A stretch of DNA of 64,000 bases from a virus (IMGVR_UViG_3300021964_006878:21367-85366), one strand, 5' to 3'. Positions 26,195 through 33,754 are shown, counted from the first letter of the stretch. The notes: a model not told the origin generated them from the letters alone. Numbers and translations are program-made.

Positions 26195-26278
26195 TTAGAG
26201 TGATTTTTTCCAGCGACGAATAGAAGTATGAGATGTTTGATAATCTTCTGCAAGTTTTCTAATAGGCAGTGTAGCAAA
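26195..26278 (-). pseudogene. Helix-turn-helix fragment, possible endonuclease remnant
   Basis: A frame without its own start reads FATLPIRKLAEDYQTSHTSI then RRWKKSL and a stop; an in-frame TGA precedes it at 26279-26281. The pattern LAxxYxxSHTSIRRWKK resembles the C-terminal DNA-binding helix-turn-helix of phage HNH endonucleases. It lies in the leader between the promoter at 26365 and the gene at 26183. A functional leader peptide is less likely. Confidence 0.4.
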
Positions 26279-26364
26279 TCATTCTAATTCTCCGTTCCGC
26301 GACTTACTTGCGTCTCCTAATCAAGTCCAAATTTGTTCCAAATTAGGAGATGAACGATAGGTCT

Positions 26365-26393
26365 ATTATAGACCTCATACATTATTTAGTCAA
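26365..26393 (-). promoter_or_regulatory. Sigma70-type promoter TTGACT-N17-TATAAT
   Basis: -35 TTGACT at 26388-26393 overlaps the stop region of the gene ending at 26386; -10 TATAAT at 26365-26370 is followed by AGACC, as in the gp32 promoter. Confidence 0.85.
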
Positions 26394-26568
26394 GTAGTTC
26401 TGCATTATCGTTTTCTTTCATAAGATTAGATACTACTTTTTCTGTACCGTCAATAACTTTAATCTGATACAGGTTAGACTTCATATACTTTTTAATTTTC
26501 TTGTACTTCTTCTTGACTTGCTCAATACCATCAAAGTTGATATCAACATTCAGATTATTGTCAGTCAT
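26386..26568 (-). CDS. Small hypothetical protein (60 aa)
   Basis: Starts MTDNNLNVDINFDGIEQVKK and has a lysine-rich helix. Start overlaps the upstream stop by ATGA; the stop overlaps a -35 box. Not recognised. Confidence 0.65.
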   Translation of the reverse strand: MTDNNLNVDINFDGIEQVKKKYKKIKKYMKSNLYQIKVIDGTEKVVSNLMKENDNAELLD

Positions 26569-26855
26569 TTCTTTTTCTTTTCTTCTTTCTTGGGTTCACT
26601 ACCAGGAGCATTCCACATTTTGGGATTCATTGTTCCACTAGATTGTTTCATATCAATAAAGTTATCACGATACTTGTCCCAATAATGATCAAAGATATCT
26701 ACTTTCTTAGTTGCAATAACTAAATCAAAATGTTTTCCACCATCTACCTTATACTCAATAAGATAGCAGGTATAAGGTAGAGACTTATCCTTTGATAATT
26801 CTGGATCACAATCTTCATGCAATATTTTAAGTTTACTCAACTTCTCCCTCCCCAA
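26565..26855 (-). CDS. Hypothetical protein (96 aa)
   Basis: Begins MGREKLSKLKILHEDCDPEL and has a compact alpha/beta middle (YTCYLIEYKVDGGKHFDLVI). The C-terminal tail is a lysine/glutamate run (EPKKEEKKKK). Overlaps both neighbours. Function unknown. Confidence 0.7.
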   Translation of the reverse strand: MGREKLSKLKILHEDCDPELSKDKSLPYTCYLIEYKVDGGKHFDLVIATKKVDIFDHYWDKYRDNFIDMKQSSGTMNPKMWNAPGSEPKKEEKKKK

Positions 26856-27463
26856 GTGATATCAGGATATGCTTGAGAAACAATATCCTTAGTAATATTA
26901 TACTTATTTTCTAGGTTCTTATCCTTTACAAGGCACAAGATCTCTGCGTCAAGTGGATGCAGACCTTCAAGCATCTGAATAAACATGGTCTCTCTACGAA
27001 GACTCTTAAGTTGGTCGTTACCACCTTTACAGAAGTTGTAAAATCTCCGATACTCTTTACGAATAGTGGTCTTGCCTTTCTTCAGGTCACTAATTCCCAT
27101 GGAATCATTCTGATTATATTCCATGGTACCAACTGCCTGAGCAATCTTAGTGCTCAGAGTACCAGTAGTAATTTGCTCATCCTTCATACTAGAGTATGGC
27201 ACTTCACCAGGAGGGAGCAGAGAAATCACACTCTCATCAAAATTCCAAATGAATAATGCTTTGATAGAATCATGTTCATGCTTCTTAAGCACCTCTATCT
27301 TCTTTGCTTTTGTTTTCTGCTTATTCACCAGAGCAAAAACTTCAAAGGTAAAAGGATTAGGTGGCAGTTCCAGTGTTGCTGGTGCTGCCTTCGGTCTAGG
27401 AGTAGACGCTTTCTTAATCGTCGTCTTCCTCGTCGTGGTCTTGGGTTTCGTAGTCATTTTCAA
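26837..27463 (-). CDS. Conserved phage protein (208 aa)
   Basis: The N-terminal 35 residues are a low-complexity Thr/Lys/Pro tail. The folded part begins PPNPFTFEVFALVNKQKTKA and ends with PLDAEILCLVKDKNLENKYN and a Trp-Gly-Gly terminus. The long, helical domain belongs, I think, to a widespread uncharacterised T4-like family (DUF6433-type). Overlaps its neighbours. Confidence 0.7.
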   Translation of the reverse strand: MKMTTKPKTTTRKTTIKKASTPRPKAAPATLELPPNPFTFEVFALVNKQKTKAKKIEVLKKHEHDSIKALFIWNFDESVISLLPPGEVPYSSMKDEQITTGTLSTKIAQAVGTMEYNQNDSMGISDLKKGKTTIRKEYRRFYNFCKGGNDQLKSLRRETMFIQMLEGLHPLDAEILCLVKDKNLENKYNITKDIVSQAYPDITWGGRS

Positions 27464-27641
27464 ATCTTACAGCTAAAATTTCATCTGGTAATACATTACC
27501 ATATTCATCCAACATTTCAGGATGAATGTACGGGAGTGCCTGTCTTTGGAATATTTCTCTTGCAATGAGTCCAATCAAACCACCAATAAGCAGAAATTGA
27601 ACAGATACAAGGGAAAAAAGAGTTATAGTTGCAGCATTCAT
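27414..27641 (-). CDS. Small membrane protein (75 aa)
   Basis: One N-terminal transmembrane segment (ITLFSLVSVQFLLIGGLIGL) is followed by an acidic cytoplasmic-type tail (ENDYETQDHDEEDDD). The overlap of about 50 nt with the next gene is unusually long. Found at a similar place in other cyanophages as far as I recall. Function unknown. Confidence 0.7.
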   Translation of the reverse strand: MNAATITLFSLVSVQFLLIGGLIGLIAREIFQRQALPYIHPEMLDEYGNVLPDEILAVRFENDYETQDHDEEDDD

Positions 27642-27859
27642 AAACCTTCTCCAAGAGATTTTTTTCTAATAAGTAAATTTATCTCAAAGTTAAAATGAAT
27701 CTCTCTTCCAAAGAAAGAGACCATTTTGGCAAACTTCACATAGTTGCCTTTTTGGGGTGCTGGTCTCCCTCCCAATAGTAATTCTACACCTTTATTTATT
27801 GCAATATCAGAGGAGTTTTTCTTCCCTGAGGTATTTGATGGTTTCACTACATCCTCCAA
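27638..27859 (-). CDS. Small hypothetical protein (73 aa)
   Basis: Begins MEDVVKPSNTSGKKNSSDIA, contains KGVELLLGGRPAPQKGNYVK, then a basic strand-rich end. It overlaps the glutaredoxin gene by 53 nt in another frame, so a shorter form from an internal start is possible. Not recognised. Confidence 0.55.
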   Translation of the reverse strand: MEDVVKPSNTSGKKNSSDIAINKGVELLLGGRPAPQKGNYVKFAKMVSFFGREIHFNFEINLLIRKKSLGEGL

Positions 27860-28043
27860 GTTTCTTTTGGTCCGCTAGAATTTGGGGAAATGATGTACCA
27901 TGTCCGAATTCATTATAGAATTCATCAGGGGTGAAGTCTCTTCCAAGTTTATATTCTACAAACTTTTGTTCGGTTAGTGTGAGGACCTGAACGATCTTAT
28001 CACAATATGGGCATCCTGGTTTTGAATATACAATTAAATTCAT
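27807..28043 (-). CDS. Glutaredoxin
   Basis: Start at ATG 28043 (MNLIVYSKPG), coupled to the talC stop by ATGA. The active site CPYC is at residues 11-14, followed by the conserved GTSFPQI cis-Pro loop and a GGC motif. About 78 aa, normal for class I glutaredoxins. Probable role: thiol reduction, for example supporting ribonucleotide reductase. Confidence 0.9.
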   Translation of the reverse strand: MNLIVYSKPGCPYCDKIVQVLTLTEQKFVEYKLGRDFTPDEFYNEFGHGTSFPQILADQKKLGGCSETIKYLREEKLL

Positions 28044-28684
28044 TGTTGTACTCCTTTCCAATCATTTTCAAAGATTGCCATTCCCATATCGGTAAGGATA
28101 TGATCATGCATCTGTTCAAATATAGAAGGTGGCATAGTTACTACACTAGCACCATTATACCATGAACGGACAGCACGTTGCACACTACGAATAGATGCCG
28201 AGAGTACTTGAGTAGGAGCACCCTGTATACGATACAGTTCAGAAATAGAACGTACAACTTCTAGACCTGCTACTGATTGGTCATCCAATCGTCCTACGAA
28301 AGGAGAAACATAATATGCACCTGCTCGTGCTGCAAGAACTGCCTGGGCAGCAGAGAAGATAAGAGTCACATTGACACGGATGTTATTGTATGATAATTCG
28401 CTGCAAGCTTTAAGACCTTCACGAGTCATAGGAACCTTAACAGTGCAAGGAAACCCAAATGTTTCAAACAAACGACGACCTTCTGCAATCATATCATCAG
28501 CATTCCCCATGACTTCCATGCTGATATCTCGGATACCCATGTCCTTGATCTCTTGATAGACATCATCAGGTTTCCGACCACTCTTCATAATCAGAGTAGG
28601 ATTTGTAGTGATGCCATCAATCAATCCAGTATCATTATATTTACGAATCAATTCTGTGTCTGCTGTATCCAGAAAAATTTTCAT
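28040..28684 (-). CDS. talC: Transaldolase-like protein TalC
   Basis: A 214-aa TalC/fructose-6-phosphate-aldolase-type protein. MKIFLDTADTELIRKY leads to TTNPTL, and the Schiff-base lysine is K83 (CTVKVPMT). SPFVGRLDD and LSASIRS motifs follow. Cyanophage TalC is known to redirect host carbon into the pentose phosphate pathway, producing NADPH and ribose. It lies with purine genes and glutaredoxin, i.e. a nucleotide-supply block. Confidence 0.92.
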   Translation of the reverse strand: MKIFLDTADTELIRKYNDTGLIDGITTNPTLIMKSGRKPDDVYQEIKDMGIRDISMEVMGNADDMIAEGRRLFETFGFPCTVKVPMTREGLKACSELSYNNIRVNVTLIFSAAQAVLAARAGAYYVSPFVGRLDDQSVAGLEVVRSISELYRIQGAPTQVLSASIRSVQRAVRSWYNGASVVTMPPSIFEQMHDHILTDMGMAIFENDWKGVQQ

Positions 28685-28881
28685 TTGAGTTTATTTAAAA
28701 ATTCTCTCTCGTCATTATATAGAAACTTCATATCTTTGTCAAGGAAATATTCAATTCCTATCACGACTTCTGGTAGCAACCATTCATGCACTGGTAGACA
28801 TGCTTCCCAGTTCACAGGTTGAATACAATTCATAACCACCACCGACCAAAAGGCAGCAGCATAATTGATGATGCTAGTCAT
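28681..28881 (-). CDS. Small hypothetical protein (66 aa)
   Basis: Start at ATG 28881 (MTSIINYAAAFWSVVVMNCI), which overlaps the purM stop by ATGA. A hydrophobic N-terminus and an acidic/aromatic C-terminus are visible. Overlaps talC by 4 nt. Unknown function. Confidence 0.65.
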   Translation of the reverse strand: MTSIINYAAAFWSVVVMNCIQPVNWEACLPVHEWLLPEVVIGIEYFLDKDMKFLYNDEREFLNKLK

Positions 28882-29807
28882 GTTACTTTCCCGATAACCC
28901 ATGACCTCATACCGAATGGAGTATCAGCAATCAGAGTTTGAGTTAGTGTTGCTACCTCTTGTGGCACCACCAAACAGAATCCAATACCAAGATTGAATAC
29001 ATTACGCATCTCATCTTCAGCAATGTCTCCTGCCTCCTGGATCTTGTTAAAGAGTTCTGGTCTCTCCCAAGCATCATAGTCAACATCAACTTTAAGACCT
29101 GCTGGAAGGCATCGTGGAAGGTTCTCAGGCAGTCCTCCACCTGTGATGTGTGCCATGCCTAGGATAGGAACCTCATCCAACAGGTGCTGGATCAGACGAG
29201 AATAGATGGTGGTTGGAACCAGCAGCTCAGGCATCTCTTTATAATAGATGTAATTTCTCCACAGCATATCATTGACGAGTGTGTATCCATTACTATGAAG
29301 TCCACTGCTCTCAATACCAATGACTACATCACCAGGTCTGATGTTACTACCATCAACAATATCATTCTTCTCTACAATACCAGTACAGAAACCAGCAAGG
29401 TCATATTCAGTTGCTCTATAATGTTCTGCCGTTTCTCCACCTAGGAGTTCCATACCAGCCATTACACAACCAACATTAACTCCATACACAATGTCACTGA
29501 CGTTAGCATCAAGTGATTTAGTAGAGATATAATCTAGAAAATATAATGGTTTAGCACCAGAACATATAACGTCATTGACGCACATAGCAACAAGGTCCTG
29601 ACCAATAGTGGTGTAATCAAAAGCAATCCTACAGATATTAATTTTAGTTCCGACACCATCAGCACCAGATACCAGCACAGGTTTCTCATATCCTGATGGA
29701 ATCTCCATCATTCCATTGAACCCACCAATGTTAGGTGCCAGTGCTTTGATATACTCTACAAAGGAACGTCCCTTAATAATATCAACACCAGAAGTTTTAT
29801 AATCCAT
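28878..29807 (-). CDS. purM: AIR synthetase PurM
   Basis: A 309-aa PurM with VLVSGADGVGTKI, MCVNDVICSGAKPLYFLDYI, the GGETAEHY loop and a C-terminal ITGGGLPENLPR. It converts FGAM plus ATP to AIR in purine synthesis. Slightly shorter than the bacterial form (about 345 aa). With purC and purS it forms a dispersed phage purine set. Confidence 0.92.
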   Translation of the reverse strand: MDYKTSGVDIIKGRSFVEYIKALAPNIGGFNGMMEIPSGYEKPVLVSGADGVGTKINICRIAFDYTTIGQDLVAMCVNDVICSGAKPLYFLDYISTKSLDANVSDIVYGVNVGCVMAGMELLGGETAEHYRATEYDLAGFCTGIVEKNDIVDGSNIRPGDVVIGIESSGLHSNGYTLVNDMLWRNYIYYKEMPELLVPTTIYSRLIQHLLDEVPILGMAHITGGGLPENLPRCLPAGLKVDVDYDAWERPELFNKIQEAGDIAEDEMRNVFNLGIGFCLVVPQEVATLTQTLIADTPFGMRSWVIGKVT

Positions 29808-30004
29808 CAGTCTCTTCCCAAACGAATGTACAAAGTAATCAATGATTGTGAGATTAGATCACAAGAATATGTGAATCCAATCTTATCTTCCTTGTCCCAG
29901 TGTTCTCTTTGACTTTTAAGAAGTGTGGAAAACTCCTTAATTTTAGACCTCATTTCCTCTTTAGATAATTTATCCAATGATTTCACCTTTGGCAATTTGT
30001 TCAC
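29807..30004 (-). CDS. Small hypothetical protein (65 aa)
   Basis: Helical, basic N-terminus (MNKLPKVKSLDKLSKEEMRS), then KSQREHWDKEDKIGFTYSCD. Stop overlaps the purM start by 1 nt (TAATG). Unknown. Confidence 0.65.
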   Translation of the reverse strand: MNKLPKVKSLDKLSKEEMRSKIKEFSTLLKSQREHWDKEDKIGFTYSCDLISQSLITLYIRLGRD

Positions 30005-30242
30005 GACGTTTTAGTTTCCATACGATGTAATCCATTGTAGGGATACACATAGGATTCCAACCAACAAAGGATGTTGATTCTCCACTTGGTATCTTCCAAC
30101 AGGGAGCATCATCATTCTCAAGGTCTAATGACTTACGATACTCTTCCTCACCAAACATAACAACAGCACGTTCTGCTTCATTCAAACTCTTGAAGCAATC
30201 AAAAGAATTCTTTCTAATGATGTCAGGGATGTGATGTTTCAT
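29970..30242 (-). CDS. Conserved hypothetical protein (90 aa)
   Basis: Start at ATG 30242 (MKHHIPDIIRKNSFDCFKSL) rather than the longer frame to 30347, which lies in the upstream gene. Contains AERAVVMFGEEEYRKS and PSGESTSFVGWNPMCIPTMD. No recognised family. Confidence 0.65.
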   Translation of the reverse strand: MKHHIPDIIRKNSFDCFKSLNEAERAVVMFGEEEYRKSLDLENDDAPCWKIPSGESTSFVGWNPMCIPTMDYIVWKLKRREQIAKGEIIG

Positions 30243-30459
30243 TTTGAATCTCAAGTTTAAGTTTACGAATACCAGTGATGAAATAACCAAAGTCCCTGGT
30301 TTCTGTGATGGGTTTTGTCTCACCACATACACCACACTTTGATTCATACACAGATGAACATCCTACAGAATAAACTCCATACTTATGTCCACAATCAAAA
30401 CAAGTGTTGTAGGCAGTTTCAAGTTTCTTAAGTAGGGTCTTTTTTTCTTTGATGGTCAT
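30223..30459 (-). CDS. Small zinc-ribbon protein (78 aa)
   Basis: Start at ATG 30459 (MTIKEKKTLLKKLETAYN). Two Cys pairs, CFDCG and CGVCGE, with a third Cys between them, suggest a zinc ribbon; the ends are charged and helical. Nucleic-acid or protein binding is likely but unproven. Confidence 0.65.
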   Translation of the reverse strand: MTIKEKKTLLKKLETAYNTCFDCGHKYGVYSVGCSSVYESKCGVCGETKPITETRDFGYFITGIRKLKLEIQNETSHP

Positions 30460-30461
30460 TA

Positions 30462-30692
30462 TTAAAATCTCCAAGTGCGTTCCAGTAATCCAATATTCAA
30501 TCCAAACTTATAAACACTAAACAAAATAGAAATTAGATTGCCCATACCAGATTGGATTTGAAGAAAAGGCCAAACAGGATACTCATACCAATGTGCTGAT
30601 GCTTGAAAAAGTGCCCATCGTTTGGTGAATAATACTTGGACATACCAATCTTGTCCAAAATCACAATCACGGGTGAACTTAATTAGTTTCAT
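30462..30692 (-). CDS. Conserved hypothetical protein (76 aa)
   Basis: Rich in aromatic residues: FTRDCDFGQDWYVQVLFTKR then SAHWYEYPVWPFLQIQSG. Ends ERTWRF. Overlaps the upstream gene by ATGA. Unknown function. Confidence 0.65.
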   Translation of the reverse strand: MKLIKFTRDCDFGQDWYVQVLFTKRWALFQASAHWYEYPVWPFLQIQSGMGNLISILFSVYKFGLNIGLLERTWRF

Positions 30693-30952
30693 GTTTCATA
30701 TCCGTAATACTTCTCGTTGTAGTATGGGTTGCTGTTTATAAAGAACGACTTAATAAACTCTTCTTTACTTTCTTTCTTTGGTGGCACATAGTACATCTCC
30801 AACCATCCTTTATTGATGAGCTCAAAGAAACTTGGTTCCCACGATGCTAATGAGTTTAATGGATCAAACCTTTCACTGATTGCTAACCACCAAGTATCAT
30901 ACCAGTCTCCACCAAATCTAAAACGGATCTTGTCAAGTTGTTCTTCGGTCAT
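30689..30952 (-). CDS. Hypothetical protein (87 aa)
   Basis: Begins MTEEQLDKIRFRFGGDWYDT, Trp/Tyr-rich throughout, ends NEKYYGYET. Co-translated with purC (ATGA overlap). Unknown. Confidence 0.65.
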   Translation of the reverse strand: MTEEQLDKIRFRFGGDWYDTWWLAISERFDPLNSLASWEPSFFELINKGWLEMYYVPPKKESKEEFIKSFFINSNPYYNEKYYGYET

Positions 30953-31647
30953 TGGATTGCAAGTGGTTGTAGTCTATCTAGAATCTCACGATAGGCAGGT
31001 ACAATATCTCCTTCATCCTTTCGGAATAGGTCTTTATCAAATCTTTCATCACTACCAATCTTCCATAGTCTCATACTATCAGGACTAATTTCATCGGCAA
31101 GATACAAATCACCATGAGCATCATAACCATACTCAACTTTAAAATCTACAAGGTCAACGCCCATGATGTAAAACATCTGACGTAAGAAATCATTGATACG
31201 CAATGTCATCTCAATGAAAGGTTCAGGATCATATCCCATCAGACGCACACGGTCAGGGGTGAGTAGAGGATCATGCTTGCTATCATCCTTCAGGAAGAAT
31301 TCTACAATAGGATGTGGTAGTGGAGAACCTTCTACTAAAGTTGTTTCTCTTACAATAGATCCAGCAGCACGATTCCTACAAATAACTTCTAGAGGAACAA
31401 TTTCTACCTTCTTACAGATCATCTTGTTAGCACCAACCATATTAATATAATGAGTTGGAATAAGTTCTTTGGAAAGTTTCTCAAAAATGATAGATGAAAT
31501 ACTGCAGCAAAGAGATCCTTTTCCTAAAGGATGATCAACCATCTCACCATTGCCAGCAGTTACCTTATCATGATACTCAATGATGACTTGCTGTGCATCG
31601 TCACCTGCGTATACCGTCTTTACCTTTCCTTCTGTAATTACTTCCAT
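30949..31647 (-). CDS. purC: SAICAR synthetase PurC
   Basis: 232 aa with EGKVKTVYAGDD, the KMICKKVEIVPLEVICRNRA segment, a GSIVRE loop and LYLADEISPDSMRLW. It condenses CAIR with aspartate, using ATP. Near-complete length (about 237 aa in bacteria). Overlaps neighbours on both sides. Confidence 0.93.
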   Translation of the reverse strand: MEVITEGKVKTVYAGDDAQQVIIEYHDKVTAGNGEMVDHPLGKGSLCCSISSIIFEKLSKELIPTHYINMVGANKMICKKVEIVPLEVICRNRAAGSIVRETTLVEGSPLPHPIVEFFLKDDSKHDPLLTPDRVRLMGYDPEPFIEMTLRINDFLRQMFYIMGVDLVDFKVEYGYDAHGDLYLADEISPDSMRLWKIGSDERFDKDLFRKDEGDIVPAYREILDRLQPLAIQ

Positions 31648-31841
31648 TAATTAACCTCAGATTTGTATGTAATAGTAATTTGATTATATACTTCATCTCT
31701 ATTGTCGCTGTTGTAAACATGACAACTTTCCATCTTAGCATCTAATAATCTCACCACATTATCTAGTTGCCATTTAGCAGCATACTCTTTAAATTCAGGA
31801 GTGATACCTATCTTATTAGATCCTGGTGTGTTAAATTCCAT
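31647..31841 (-). CDS. Small hypothetical protein between purS and purC (64 aa)
   Basis: Begins MEFNTPGSNKIGITPEFKEY; a helix/strand protein ending TITYKSEVN. One-nt overlaps at both ends tie it to the purine genes. Unknown. Confidence 0.65.
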   Translation of the reverse strand: MEFNTPGSNKIGITPEFKEYAAKWQLDNVVRLLDAKMESCHVYNSDNRDEVYNQITITYKSEVN

Positions 31842-32116
31842 TACTCAATACCTTTAGGAAATTCTTCAATCTCAGTCAGTTCGTAGTCCCAGTCTTCCAT
31901 GACTGTATTGGCAAGAAATCTATCAGATAGCATTTCAAGTTCCTTCTCAGCATACTCTCTGCTCTCTGCTTCTAACCAAATATCAATCACCTTACCTAGT
32001 CTAAGTTTCTTGATATTTAACTCAGACAATCTCTTACAGGCATCTCTCACGGCATTACCAGGAGAGTCATCAACCTGTGATCTCAGACGGACAAATACAA
32101 GTGCTTTAAACTTCAT
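31841..32116 (-). CDS. purS: FGAM synthase subunit PurS
   Basis: 91 aa. MKFKALVFVRLRSQVDDSPG followed by VRDACKRLSELNIKKLRLGK is the PurS pattern (strand, then G-N helix, then KLRxGK). PurS bridges PurL and PurQ to channel ammonia. PurL and PurQ are not in this window. Confidence 0.88.
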   Translation of the reverse strand: MKFKALVFVRLRSQVDDSPGNAVRDACKRLSELNIKKLRLGKVIDIWLEAESREYAEKELEMLSDRFLANTVMEDWDYELTEIEEFPKGIE

Positions 32117-32277
32117 GCTTGTTCCCTCTCATCAAGTGCTTCATTGATAATCTGCTTCAACTCTTCACGTTCTTCTGGTGTGAAGATTGTACGGATTTTC
32201 ACTGGCATCGGTTCATAGCTACTTGGTTTCTTTGATTTACCAGGAAGACTCATGCCTTGAGTATCAATTTTGTCCAT
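32113..32277 (-). CDS. Small hypothetical protein (54 aa)
   Basis: A 55-codon frame: MDKIDTQGMSLPGKSKKPSS then VKIRTIFTPEEREELKQIIN. Proline/serine-rich start, charged helix at the end. ATGA overlap with purS; overlaps the upstream zinc protein. Confidence 0.65.
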   Translation of the reverse strand: MDKIDTQGMSLPGKSKKPSSYEPMPVKIRTIFTPEEREELKQIINEALDEREQA

Positions 32278-32413
32278 TGTTCTTTTTCACCCAGCAAGGT
32301 TTACATAACGAATTTGTCCAACTACCACCAGGTGCTTGGTGTCCTACTTGAGGTGTTTGATTCGCTGGCACCATTTTACCACACCCAACGCATTTTGTCT
32401 CCCACATTTCCAT
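32264..32413 (-). CDS. Small zinc-finger-like protein (49 aa)
   Basis: A 50-codon frame with two CxxC pairs: KCVGCGK near residue 8 and CKPCW near residue 37, spaced as in a treble-clef or zinc ribbon. A Gly/Pro/Gln-rich linker lies between. Unknown role. Confidence 0.65.
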   Translation of the reverse strand: MEMWETKCVGCGKMVPANQTPQVGHQAPGGSWTNSLCKPCWVKKNNGQN

Positions 32414-32415
32414 AA

Positions 32416-32646
32416 TTACTTTTTGCGGGTTTTTATTTCATTGCAAATTTCTGTGATTTCAGATTCAAAATAATTCCTATCTCTTTTTATTAGATCCCGA
32501 ATATTGATACTAGTTACATAATTATAATTATGAATATCATTTTTGATATCATATTCCAATTTATGAATACGATATCCAAGTTTACGCATTTTAAAATATA
32601 AAATACAAATTATAACAACAAGAAATCCTATTGCGTAGTTGATCAT
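32416..32646 (-). CDS. Small membrane-anchored coiled-coil protein (76 aa)
   Basis: The N-terminal transmembrane helix (MINYAIGFLVVIICILYF) is followed by a charged helical region (RKLGYRIHKLEYDIKNDIHN). Ends EIKTRKK. Unknown. Confidence 0.65.
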   Translation of the reverse strand: MINYAIGFLVVIICILYFKMRKLGYRIHKLEYDIKNDIHNYNYVTSINIRDLIKRDRNYFESEITEICNEIKTRKK

Positions 32647-32653
32647 TAAAAAA

Positions 32654-32671
32654 GAGGGTCCTTAACCCCCT
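32654..32671 (-). terminator. Intrinsic terminator
   Basis: GGGGGT-TAAGG-ACCCTC stem followed by six T on the minus strand, just downstream of the gene ending at 32679. The promoter at 32673-32701 would start transcription inside the first arm of this hairpin. Confidence 0.8.
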
Positions 32672-32672
32672 T

Positions 32673-32701
32673 ATTATATCACTGATTGTTCTGCTTGTAA
32701 A
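32673..32701 (-). promoter_or_regulatory. Promoter TTTACA-N17-TATAAT overlapping gene end and terminator
   Basis: -35 TTTACA at 32696-32701 (5/6), 17-nt spacer, -10 TATAAT at 32673-32678. The start point would be near 32666, in the upstream arm of the terminator, so new transcripts should lack a complete hairpin. Confidence 0.55.
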
Positions 32702-32897
32702 GGTCTTCAAGTCTTTCTCTACTGAGATCAACATACATCAACTCTTCACCTGCTTGTGGTGCCTCGGGATGCTTTGGTTTGGGAGGATTCCTCATCTCTA
32801 CGTTAATAGATTGAATGTTACTCCACATCATAGCAAACGCAGCACCAGCAATGAGAGCAAAGCATACACCGTAAACAAAAACAAGATAGTGATTCAT
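32679..32897 (-). CDS. Small membrane protein (72 aa)
   Basis: N-terminal TM helix (YLVFVYGVCFALIAGAAFAM), then a Pro-rich linker (NPPKPKHPEAPQAGEE) and an acidic helical tail. Unknown. Confidence 0.7.
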   Translation of the reverse strand: MNHYLVFVYGVCFALIAGAAFAMMWSNIQSINVEMRNPPKPKHPEAPQAGEELMYVDLSRERLEDLYKQNNQ

Positions 32898-32902
32898 AGT
32901 AG

Positions 32903-33094
32903 TTATTTGTTGTTTTTACATGATAGTCCATAATAATAAATCTTATTGTGATTGTTCTGCCCCATTCGATAAGGAAACATTTCTTCTGCTCTTTCCTTTA
33001 TCTGAAGTTCAGTTAAGTTTGGTGCCTCATAACAAATCGTAGACATGTAATAAGACATTCCTGCTGCTAATAAGAAAGACATAAAACTTATCAT
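32903..33094 (-). CDS. Small membrane protein (63 aa)
   Basis: N-terminal hydrophobic helix (MISFMSFLLAAGMSYYMSTI); the remainder is polar with LTELQIKERAEEMFPYR. The start could be Met1 or Met5: the composite promoter at 33101-33129 would place transcription start at about the first ATG, giving a leaderless or very short-leader message. Confidence 0.6.
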   Translation of the reverse strand: MISFMSFLLAAGMSYYMSTICYEAPNLTELQIKERAEEMFPYRMGQNNHNKIYYYGLSCKNNK

Positions 33095-33100
33095 AATTTA

Positions 33101-33137
33101 ATTATCTATAATAAAAGCACCCCTGTAAAGGAGTGCT
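33101..33137 (-). promoter_or_regulatory. Composite terminator-promoter: TTTACA in hairpin loop
   Basis: The stem AGCACTCCT/AGGGGTGCT (one mismatch) plus TTTT ends the endonuclease gene at 33158. Its loop contains TTTACA (33124-33129, 5/6 to -35), and 17 nt on lies GATAAT (33101-33106, 5/6 to -10). Same layout as at 25415-25450 and 60203-60238. Confidence 0.55.
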
Positions 33138-33157
33138 GTGACGGTTTGGGAAGTGGT

Positions 33158-33721
33158 TTAGAGTGCTTCCAGATTTTCTACCAGTGTTTTGAGTTCTGTA
33201 AGTGTGGCATCATTCTTGAGAGTATTAGCCCTATAACTTATTACCCAGATATTATCAGGAGTATATCCTTTTCCAGGAACTTTTTGATCTAAACTTGGAT
33301 TTCTTGGGTCTGTCTTATCACTTGTAGATACTAATGGTATTCCAAGTAAAGGACAAACTTCTGGTATTACAATATCATCCATAGAGATTGTAAAGGGTAT
33401 ACCTTTTTTCTTTGCTCTGTGTTGAGCATTATGATACATCTTATATCTACGGTCGTCTCGTTTGAGAGTTCCTTCAGGTTTCTTTTTAGTTTTATTGAAG
33501 GTAATTGTAGTTTCTCTTCTAACACACCCACAACTTGTAGTTCTTCCAGTCGTTAATCCACTTCTGTCACAAGTTTTTTCTCCACCACATTCACATTTAC
33601 AAGTTGCATATACTCTGGTTTTTCCACTCTTTAAAATAACTTCTTCTTTTAAAACAGTAAGTTTTCCAAACTTCTCATCAACTAAAGCACCACAAGGTTT
33701 TGATTTATTATTTAATCCCAT
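33158..33721 (-). CDS. Free-standing homing endonuclease candidate next to psbD (187 aa)
   Basis: The N-terminal half has Cys-rich Zn-like motifs (CKCECGGEKTC, TSCGCVRR). The C-terminal domain has CPLLGIPL, PSLDQKVPGKGYTPDNIWVI and SYRANTLKNDAT. The pattern (CPxLGxxL, PSxDxxxxxxGYxxxNxWxIS, ANxxKxxAT) is shared with the gene at 38572-39105, so both belong to one HNH/EndoVII-like family. Its position after psbD recalls psbA-targeting endonucleases of cyanophages; its target is unknown. Exact late promoter 26 nt upstream. Confidence 0.75.
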   Translation of the reverse strand: MGLNNKSKPCGALVDEKFGKLTVLKEEVILKSGKTRVYATCKCECGGEKTCDRSGLTTGRTTSCGCVRRETTITFNKTKKKPEGTLKRDDRRYKMYHNAQHRAKKKGIPFTISMDDIVIPEVCPLLGIPLVSTSDKTDPRNPSLDQKVPGKGYTPDNIWVISYRANTLKNDATLTELKTLVENLEAL

Positions 33722-33746
33722 GACACGAACTATGAATAACTATTAT

Positions 33747-33754
33747 TATTTATA
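33747..33754 (-). promoter_or_regulatory. Late promoter octamer TATAAATA
   Basis: Exact T4 late consensus, 26 nt upstream of the endonuclease start at 33721 and downstream of the psbD terminator. Confidence 0.7.

Noticed and set aside
33158-33721. Naming this gene as the known psbA-targeting endonuclease F-CphI
   Set aside because: Its position near psbA/psbD fits, but I cannot compare sequences here and the psbA gene has no intron.
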